Source: JBGPML01 sp041486955 (GTDB lineage: Bacteria > Patescibacteriota > UBA1384 > 2-12-FULL-50-11 > DASWYB01). From it: a stretch of 9,511 bases of DNA. The notes beneath the pieces are model-generated. The model did not search any database and was not told the origin of the DNA. It saw only the letters and a list, made by a program, of their open reading frames with translations. A program made the translations under genes and the position numbers. The stretch spans positions 1 to 9,511 of the forward strand of contig JBGPML010000029.1 in assembly GCA_041486955.1 (NCBI GenBank), written 5' to 3'. Shown piece by piece: positions 5,788 through 9,511 of the stretch (positions are counted from its first letter, which is position 1; each line of letters begins with the position of its first letter).

Positions 5788-6501
5788 ATGAAACGGATTG
5801 TATTTGATATTGAAACAATAGGTCATGATTTTGATTCATTCGATGCAACGACGCAAGCGTCGCTCACCCGTTGGATTGCCAGGGAATCAGAGGGTGACGA
5901 AGCGTTGTACAATCTCAAGCTTGAAGAAGTGAAAAACGGTCTTGGTTTATCGTCCCTCACGGGTGAGATTGTGGCTATCGGTATACTCGATGTGGATACT
6001 AATAAAGGGGCGGTATACTATCAGGACAAAGATGCGTCAGCACCGGAAAGCGAGCAAGACGGTATTAAGTTTGGGCCAATGTCTGAAGAAGCCATGCTCA
6101 ATCGCTTTTGGACTCTCGCCACGCAATGTGACGAGTTTATCAGTTTTAACGGGCGGGGCTTTGACGCGCCATGGCTCAACATGCGGTCAGCGAAATATAA
6201 AATCAAACCGACACGAGACTTAATGGAAGGCCGTTTTTTATACCAACAGAAAAATTGCCGTCATGTCGATCTGCAAGAGCAGTTGTCATACTACGGGGCA
6301 GTCCAGCGCAAAGGCAATCTGCATCTTTGGTGCCGGCTCTTCGATATCAAAAGTCCTAAGGCAGAAGGAGTGAACGGCGACGAAGTTACGCAAATGTTCA
6401 ATGACGGCAAATGCCTGGAAATTGCGCGCTACAACGTCGCTGATCTCCGAGCCACCCGTGAATTATTTTCTTACTGGAACAGCTATTTGAGATTCAATTA
6501 A
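5788..6501 (+). CDS. Predicted 3'-5' exonuclease, PolB-type (DnaQ-like fold)
   Basis: This is a stand-alone exonuclease domain of the group related to the proofreading domain of DNA polymerase B (DNA_pol_B_exo2). The DEDDy catalytic set is complete: D7 and E9 in FDIET (ExoI), D126 in FNGRGFD (ExoII), and Y215 and D219 in YNVAD (ExoIII). The family block HVDLQEQLSYYGA (159-171) is also clear. It should remove nucleotides from 3' ends with two metal ions, probably in DNA repair or RNA trimming; the substrate is not known for this group. The length of 237 residues is typical, and no polymerase domain is attached. The ATG at 5788 has no ribosome site but lies where the transcript should begin. 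Its stop codon is 4 nt from that of the convergent pyrophosphatase gene, with no terminator between them. Confidence 0.88.
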   Translation: MKRIVFDIETIGHDFDSFDATTQASLTRWIARESEGDEALYNLKLEEVKNGLGLSSLTGEIVAIGILDVDTNKGAVYYQDKDASAPESEQDGIKFGPMSEEAMLNRFWTLATQCDEFISFNGRGFDAPWLNMRSAKYKIKPTRDLMEGRFLYQQKNCRHVDLQEQLSYYGAVQRKGNLHLWCRLFDIKSPKAEGVNGDEVTQMFNDGKCLEIARYNVADLRATRELFSYWNSYLRFN

Positions 6502-6505
6502 GTAT

Positions 6506-7021
6506 TTATTGTCTATACGCAGCCTGGGCGGCGTCGATGATGTCGCGGGCGGCTTGGGCATCGCCCCAGTCATTAATTGTGACTGATTTGTCCTGCAAAT
6601 CTTTATAATGCTCAAAAAAGTGCTGAATTATCTTAGCAATTTGCGGTGATAGCTGGTCCAACTCCGTAACATGGTCGTACTGTTTATCACCTGTCGGGAC
6701 GCAGATGATTTTTTCATCGGCCTCGCCATCGTCCGTCATCATCACAACCCCGACGGGTCGGGCTTCGACTAAACAGCCGGGAAAAACAGGCGTATCGAGT
6801 AACACGAAGGCGTCTAAATGGTCGCCATCCTCGCTGCGGGTTTGAGGAATAAAACCATAATCGTATGGATGAGCCATCGCAGTAGAGGCAACCCGGTCGA
6901 GTTTAATAATATGCAGCTCTTCGTCGTATTCATATTTATTTTTATTATAAGCCGGGATTTCAATCACCACATTCACAACTTCGGGTGACTTTTGGCCGAT
7001 AGGTAATTCAGATAAATTCAT
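6506..7021 (-). CDS. ppa: Inorganic pyrophosphatase, family I
   Basis: It hydrolyses pyrophosphate to two phosphates in the cytoplasm, pulling forward nucleic acid and other biosyntheses. Starting at 7021, the active-site residues fall at the same numbers as I recall for the E. coli enzyme: E21 (offset by one), K29, E31, R43, Y55, D65, D67, D70, D97, D102, K104, then Y139-K140. Signature stretches are EIPAYNKNKYEYD, HPYDYGFIPQT, DGDHLDAFVL and DDGEADEKIICVP. One visible change is His at the position where E. coli has Tyr51. The start at 7021 has GAGG about 8 nt upstream; an in-frame ATG at 7036 lies only 4 nt after the TATAAT box and would not be translated. The 171 residues are of usual length. 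It is divergent from the second CHCC mini protein. Confidence 0.96.
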   Translation of the reverse strand: MNLSELPIGQKSPEVVNVVIEIPAYNKNKYEYDEELHIIKLDRVASTAMAHPYDYGFIPQTRSEDGDHLDAFVLLDTPVFPGCLVEARPVGVVMMTDDGEADEKIICVPTGDKQYDHVTELDQLSPQIAKIIQHFFEHYKDLQDKSVTINDWGDAQAARDIIDAAQAAYRQ

Positions 7022-7040
7022 AAGTTCCTCTTTCATGACT

Positions 7041-7046
7041 ATTATA
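7041..7046 (-). promoter_or_regulatory. -10 box of ppa
   Basis: TATAAT on the minus strand, with no clear -35 at 16-18 nt. A transcript starting about 7 nt downstream begins at or inside the ATG at 7036 and leaves the GAGG site for the ATG at 7021. This box decides the ppa start. Confidence 0.5.
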
Positions 7047-7056
7047 CCCTAAAATA

Positions 7057-7085
7057 TTGACCAAATGGCCATAAAATAGTAAAAT
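7057..7085 (+). promoter_or_regulatory. Sigma70 promoter of the second CHCC mini protein
   Basis: TTGACC (7057-7062) and TAAAAT (7080-7085) are separated by 17 nt. The leader of about 34 nt carries AGGGGG (7116-7121), 4 nt before the ATG at 7126. It is divergent from the ppa promoter; the two -10 boxes are about 34 nt apart. Confidence 0.65.
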
Positions 7086-7125
7086 AACTGTCATTGCTGA
7101 AGTTATTCACGCGACAGGGGGCGAC

Positions 7126-7386
7126 ATGGATGAAGATCGACTTGAAGATTTAGCCCGCCGCTGCCTTGAACGATATTATCAAGCCACGCAGCAGGAAAAT
7201 GAGCCAAATGATGAGTCAGAGATCAACTGTATTCCTAAGTTGAGGATCTGGGACCATATCTTCAATGATGTTCCATTGGGTAAGGAACAGGAGGCTCACT
7301 TGGCCGACTGCAATTTGTGTCAAGTACGTTTGGCCGCGGCGTTGGAAGCGGCACAAGAGGTACTACCACAATTGCAGCCGAACTGA
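7126..7386 (+). CDS. Small soluble CHCC zinc-binding protein, anti-sigma-like (second copy of the type)
   Basis: This 86-residue protein has an acidic, helical N-terminal half (about 1-33), then C35-x22-H58-x3-C62-x2-C65 (HLADCNLC) and a helical tail rich in Ala and Glu. The PLGKEQEAHLADCNLCQVRLAAAL stretch resembles the zf-HC2/ZAS zinc-binding helix of anti-sigma factors. It has no membrane segment. The same plan, with the first Cys also at residue 35, is found in the minus-strand gene at 2167-2415, though overall identity is low, so the two may be distant paralogues. Like that gene it is a single-gene unit: a recognisable promoter, a G-rich ribosome site and a strong terminator. Regulation of a sigma factor or of another DNA- or protein-binding partner is plausible; no partner gene is adjacent. 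Confidence 0.75.
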   Translation: MDEDRLEDLARRCLERYYQATQQENEPNDESEINCIPKLRIWDHIFNDVPLGKEQEAHLADCNLCQVRLAAALEAAQEVLPQLQPN

Positions 7387-7418
7387 CCTGCTCTACGTCT
7401 CGCCAATTCGAAATACCG

Positions 7419-7443
7419 ACCGTCCTCCCGAGGACGGTTTTTT
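7419..7443 (+). terminator. Intrinsic terminator after the second CHCC mini protein
   Basis: ACCGTCCT and AGGACGGT form an 8-bp stem with tetraloop CCCG (7427-7430), running into a T tract that ends at 7443. It lies 33 nt after the stop codon. Confidence 0.9.
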
Positions 7444-7504
7444 CTTTCCTGAACTTACGAAATTGGTCTCTTTCGGCGTCATCATCTACAATTCACCTTG
7501 AAAA

Positions 7505-7565
7505 TGTCATTGCGAACGAAGTGAAGCAATCTGATTGCCACGTCTCTTCGTTCCTCGCAATGACA
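7505..7565. repeat. REP/MITE-like palindromic repeat
   Basis: The outer arms TGTCATTGCGA (7505-7515) and TCGCAATGACA (7555-7565) are exact complements. They continue as AACGAAG with CTTCGTT after a 2-nt bulge. Inside lies a small hairpin, GCAAT-CTG-ATTGC (7526-7538). Sequences of this kind (CATTGCGA...GAAGCAATC...TCGCAATGAC) are dispersed palindromes in many bacterial genomes. It sits between a terminator and a promoter and is probably non-coding. Confidence 0.8.
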
Positions 7566-7568
7566 CAA

Positions 7569-7597
7569 TTACATTTTCTTAACCATTCTTGTATAAT
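7569..7597 (+). promoter_or_regulatory. Sigma70 promoter upstream of a putative structured RNA
   Basis: TTACAT (7569-7574) and TATAAT (7592-7597) are separated by 17 nt. No ORF with a ribosome site follows before the terminator at 7707-7740, so the product would be RNA. The expected transcript start is about 7604. Confidence 0.65.
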
Positions 7598-7603
7598 ATC
7601 GGT

Positions 7604-7743
7604 GACGCTTGGGCAGCGGCTTAAGCCACCGATATATGTCAGGATATGTCGGGAGGGATAAGGAAACACCCCATTATCATATCCACATACTTCATCCCAG
7701 GTAGGACCCAGCCGGTTAGTTATCCGGCTGGGAATTTTTATTT
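7604..7743 (+). ncRNA. Putative structured small RNA or attenuator leader, about 140 nt
   Basis: A promoter at 7569-7597 and a strong terminator at 7707-7740 enclose a stretch with no coding signal but several complementary segments. GGATATG (7642-7648) pairs with CATATCC (7678-7684), with TATG/CATA pairing outside a small internal loop. GGCTTAAGCC (7618-7627) is a perfect palindrome. GGATAA (7656-7661) is complementary to TTATCC (7720-7725) in the terminator loop and arm, so an anti-terminator or pseudoknot fold is possible. ATATCGGTG (7596-7604) and CACCGATAT (7627-7635) also pair perfectly, but most of the first arm is upstream of the expected transcript start. I could not match it to 6S, SRP RNA, tmRNA, RNase P or a known riboswitch. 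It may be a free small RNA, or a leader controlling the gene at 7803. Confidence 0.5.
7707..7743 (+). terminator. Strong intrinsic terminator ending the putative RNA
   Basis: CCCAGCCGG (7707-7715) and CCGGCTGGG (7724-7732) form a perfect 9-bp stem with an 8-nt loop, followed by AATTTTTATTT. It ends 59 nt before the next start codon. Confidence 0.85.
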
Positions 7744-7753
7744 CGATAAAAAT

Positions 7754-7798
7754 TTGACGAATAATCTCAGCATGGCATACTGAAGTCATACAAGGAGG
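7754..7798 (+). promoter_or_regulatory. Promoter and ribosome site of the acidic membrane-anchored protein
   Basis: TTGACG (7754-7759) and CATACT (7776-7781) are 16 nt apart, with a TG-G extension before the -10. AGGAGG (7793-7798) is the best Shine-Dalgarno site in the window, 4 nt before the ATG. With this promoter the gene need not depend on the upstream RNA unit. Confidence 0.65.
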
Positions 7799-7802
7799 CC
7801 GA

Positions 7803-8087
7803 ATGGCAGAAGAGAAAAAGACCGACGACGCAAAAGAAGAAAAAATGGACGATAAAAAAGCTGATATGCCGATGGATGCAAAAACCGCTGACGATCCCGA
7901 TAAAGAAGAGAAATCGAAAGCTGCGGATAAAGAAGCTGCGCCTGTATCAGAAGAAAAAGAATATGCCAAGGATGGGTCATATGGCAAAAGCAGCATGTGG
8001 AAATGGATTCTGATTTATATTGTTCTTGGTGTGATTGTCTACGGAGCGTATTACTACTTCGCGATTGCTAACAAAACAAGCTATTAA
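7803..8087 (+). CDS. Acidic low-complexity protein with a C-terminal membrane anchor
   Basis: I do not recognise this 94-residue protein. Residues 1-63 are made mostly of Glu, Asp, Lys and Ala with a few Met and Pro, are probably disordered, and carry a net negative charge. A single hydrophobic helix follows at about 66-88, rich in Trp and Tyr near its ends (MWKWILIYIVLGVIVYGAYYY), then a six-residue tail. The layout is that of a tail-anchored protein, or a one-helix protein with a long charged arm on one side; which side cannot be told. There is no signal peptide and no catalytic motif. It has a promoter with an extended -10, a strong AGGAGG site and its own terminator, so it is likely well expressed. 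It could be an envelope or surface-charge protein, but this is a guess. Confidence 0.75.
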   Translation: MAEEKKTDDAKEEKMDDKKADMPMDAKTADDPDKEEKSKAADKEAAPVSEEKEYAKDGSYGKSSMWKWILIYIVLGVIVYGAYYYFAIANKTSY

Positions 8088-8109
8088 ATTCTTGTTCGTA
8101 TTCCAAGAG

Positions 8110-8131
8110 CCGCTGTTACCAGCGGTTTTTT
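8110..8131 (+). terminator. Intrinsic terminator after the acidic protein gene
   Basis: CCGCTG and CAGCGG form a 6-bp GC-rich stem with loop TTAC, followed by six Ts. It lies 22 nt after the stop codon. Confidence 0.8.
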
Positions 8132-8144
8132 GGTAGTGGAGAAA

Positions 8145-8153
8145 TGTTATGCT
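8145..8153 (+). promoter_or_regulatory. Extended -10 box placing the GH130 transcript start on its ATG
   Basis: TG-T-TATGCT (8145-8153) ends 6 nt before the ATG at 8160, so the message should begin at the start codon itself. There is no Shine-Dalgarno site. It decides the start against an in-frame TTG at 8130, which lies in the preceding terminator's T tract. Confidence 0.5.
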
Positions 8154-8159
8154 AGTTTT

Positions 8160-9248
8160 ATGCTCACCCGTAAAAACAATCATATTCTCGTTCAACCAAA
8201 AGATATTCAATCGACCCATGAAGATTTGGAGGTTTTAGGGGTATTTAATCCGGGAGCAATCCGCACTGGAGATGAAATAATTCTCTTAGTTCGGGTGATG
8301 GAATCATCAATTCACAAACGAGCCGGTTGGCTGCATGCTCCAAGACTTATTCCTCATTCAGCCACTGTCGACTACGAATTCGATTGGGTTGAGCTTGACC
8401 AAGAAGATCACGATAAACGTAAACCGTTAATGAAAAATGGCTTACGTCGATTGGCCTATATTTCGCATTTGGAAATTGTTCGATTAACCCCGGACGGACA
8501 AACGGTGACTTCAACTGATCGGCATCCAGAATTATACGGTCAAAATGAATACGAAACGTACGGTATTGAAGATCCTCGGATTACAAAAATAGATGACACA
8601 TTTTATATCAGCTATGTTGCCATATCGCCCGAAATGGGAGATTGTACCTGCCTTATGACCACGAGAGATTTTCATAGTTTTACCCGACATGGCGTTATTT
8701 TTCCTTGGGAGAATAAAGATGTCGTATTCTTTCCCGATCGTCTGAACGGTAAATATTGTGCTCTCACTCGACCATTAGGTGAAACAAAACTCACCCGACC
8801 ATCGATTGTCCTGGCCGAATCATCGGATATGAAAGCTTGGGGAAATTATCGTTCGATTATCCAGTCTCAAATCGAGTCGACGTGGCAATCGGCCAAAATC
8901 GGAGCGGGAACACCACCGTTGAAAACTGAACATGGATGGCTCGTTATGTATCACGGGGTGAATAAACAATCTCCTGATGATGTATACGGCGTTTATTCAG
9001 TTGGAGCGCTAATCACTGATTTAGCCAATCCGGCAAAAATTATTGCCCAATCAAAAGAACCAATACTCATTCCAGAAACTGACTTCGAAACAAAGGGGTA
9101 TATACCTAACGTTGTTTTCCCAACGGGTGTTGTCCCTGTTTTTAACGATACGGATTCAATTCTTATTTACTACGGTGCCAGCGATACGGTAACCGCAGTT
9201 ATGACCTTATCTCTTGAGCAAATTCTCAAAACGCTTAATCAAAACTGA
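8160..9248 (+). CDS. Glycoside hydrolase family 130 (mannoside phosphorylase/hydrolase type)
   Basis: GH130 enzymes phosphorolyse or hydrolyse beta-mannosides such as mannosyl-glucose or mannosyl-GlcNAc. From the ATG at 8160 the product has 362 residues, normal for the family, forming a five-bladed beta-propeller with no signal peptide. Family blocks appear in order: NPGAIRTGDEIILLVRV (30-46), GIEDPRITKID (135-145, holding the Asp thought to act as acid), NKDVVFFPDRLNGKY (185-199), KIGAGTPPLKTEHGWLVMYHGV (246-267), PNVVFPTG (316-323) and YYGASD (337-342). Whether it is a phosphorylase or a hydrolase, and on which mannoside, cannot be settled by eye. Cytoplasmic location favours use of imported or internal mannosides. 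The 3' end overlaps the convergent receiver gene by 14 nt. The start is set by the -10 box rather than by a ribosome site. Confidence 0.92.
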   Translation: MLTRKNNHILVQPKDIQSTHEDLEVLGVFNPGAIRTGDEIILLVRVMESSIHKRAGWLHAPRLIPHSATVDYEFDWVELDQEDHDKRKPLMKNGLRRLAYISHLEIVRLTPDGQTVTSTDRHPELYGQNEYETYGIEDPRITKIDDTFYISYVAISPEMGDCTCLMTTRDFHSFTRHGVIFPWENKDVVFFPDRLNGKYCALTRPLGETKLTRPSIVLAESSDMKAWGNYRSIIQSQIESTWQSAKIGAGTPPLKTEHGWLVMYHGVNKQSPDDVYGVYSVGALITDLANPAKIIAQSKEPILIPETDFETKGYIPNVVFPTGVVPVFNDTDSILIYYGASDTVTAVMTLSLEQILKTLNQN

Positions 9249-9511
9249 GTCGTTCCTTGATGGCTAATACGAGATCGCCTAAACGTAAGTCGGCCTTTAT
9301 AAGGTGGTCTGACACCCGGTTCTCAATGGCTTTGAATATAAGATCATCGGGGTAATCAAGATTAGACAGTAGAATGACAGGAACATTCGCTCCCCACTCA
9401 TCTTTACGTAATTTTTGGAGCATATCCATACCATCCATTTCCGGCAAGAGAATGGTTAATAAAATCAAGTCGGGATGATGGTTCATAGCAAGTTCTAAGG
9501 CGATTTCAGCA
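9235..9511 (-). CDS. Response-regulator receiver domain with Thr at the phospho-acceptor site, N-terminus outside window
   Basis: The frame is open past the right edge (AEIALELAMNHHPD...), so the first strand and the acidic pair of the receiver fold lie outside the window; the ATG at 9486 is internal. The visible part has the receiver pattern: PDLILLTILLPEMDGMDMLQKLR, then VPVILLSNL with the conserved Ser/Thr position, and DHLIKAD with the conserved Lys. The residue that should be the phosphorylated Asp (LLD-I-x-LP) is Thr, encoded by ACC. Normal Asp-phosphate signalling is therefore unlikely, and it may be a pseudo-receiver working by protein contact. It ends soon after the last helix (ERLSFD) with no DNA-binding output domain, so it is a stand-alone receiver or the C-terminal domain of a larger protein. 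It overlaps the GH130 gene's 3' end by 14 nt. Confidence 0.88.
   Translation of the reverse strand, partial: AEIALELAMNHHPDLILLTILLPEMDGMDMLQKLRKDEWGANVPVILLSNLDYPDDLIFKAIENRVSDHLIKADLRLGDLVLAIKERLSFD

Noticed and set aside
7604..7743. Assignment of the putative RNA to 6S, SRP RNA or a known riboswitch
   Set aside because: The SRP tetraloop block and adjacent conserved bases are absent, the ends do not pair as in 6S RNA, and no riboswitch core could be matched by eye.
7493..7996. Minus-strand open frame of 167 codons
   Set aside because: It crosses the palindromic repeat, the RNA unit, its terminator and the start of the well-supported acidic protein gene. Its Ser/Phe-rich product is an antisense shadow of Glu/Lys codons.
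1..9511. Recoded TGA (code 25, as in Gracilibacteria)
   Set aside because: TGA serves as the terminal stop of the methyltransferase, the second CHCC protein and the GH130 gene, and is not found inside any accepted gene.

Overview
The window is a gene-dense bacterial fragment of 14 protein genes, the first and last cut off by the window edges. There are no rRNA or tRNA genes and no CRISPR array. TGA ends several genes and never occurs inside one, so the standard bacterial code fits. Very short leaders, single-gene transcription units with their own terminators, many small proteins, and a mosaic base composition suggest a small-genome uncultivated bacterium, possibly of the Patescibacteria/CPR type. 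That placement is a weak inference: no marker gene is present.

Left part (1-3503): the C-terminal part of a HAD-family phosphatase and its terminator, then a perfect-consensus sigma70 promoter driving a membrane-anchored, GC-rich N-acetylmuramoyl-L-alanine amidase. Next come msrA (methionine sulfoxide reductase), a minus-strand zinc-binding anti-sigma-like mini protein with its own promoter and terminator, an RdgB/HAM1 nucleotide-pool cleaning pyrophosphatase, and a four-helix membrane protein.

Middle (3504-5787): an AT-rich two-gene type II restriction-modification module (beta-class DNA methyltransferase followed by a PmeII-like endonuclease), preceded by inverted repeats that overlap its promoter. 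A minus-strand YegP/DUF1508 protein follows. Its leader region carries a perfect 13-bp inverted repeat. The gap up to 5787 has no convincing gene.

Right part (5788-9511): a PolB-type 3'-5' exonuclease, apparently leaderless, converges on inorganic pyrophosphatase (minus strand). Divergent from ppa is a second anti-sigma-like mini protein with the same Cys-His-Cys-Cys spacing as the first. The 416-nt gap 7387-7802 holds a terminator, a REP/MITE-like palindrome, and a promoter-to-terminator unit of about 140 nt that looks like a small structured RNA or an attenuating leader. After it come an acidic protein with a C-terminal membrane anchor, a GH130 mannoside phosphorylase/hydrolase (again apparently leaderless), and on the minus strand a response-regulator receiver domain whose phospho-acceptor Asp is replaced by Thr.

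Most genes are housekeeping or stress-protection functions: oxidised methionine repair, non-canonical NTP removal, pyrophosphate removal and wall remodelling. The accessory content is the restriction-modification module, the paired Zn-finger mini proteins, the palindromic repeat and the putative RNA. No wholly new multi-gene system is evident. The best candidates for something undescribed are the putative RNA at 7604-7743, the twin CHCC mini proteins and the Thr-substituted receiver.
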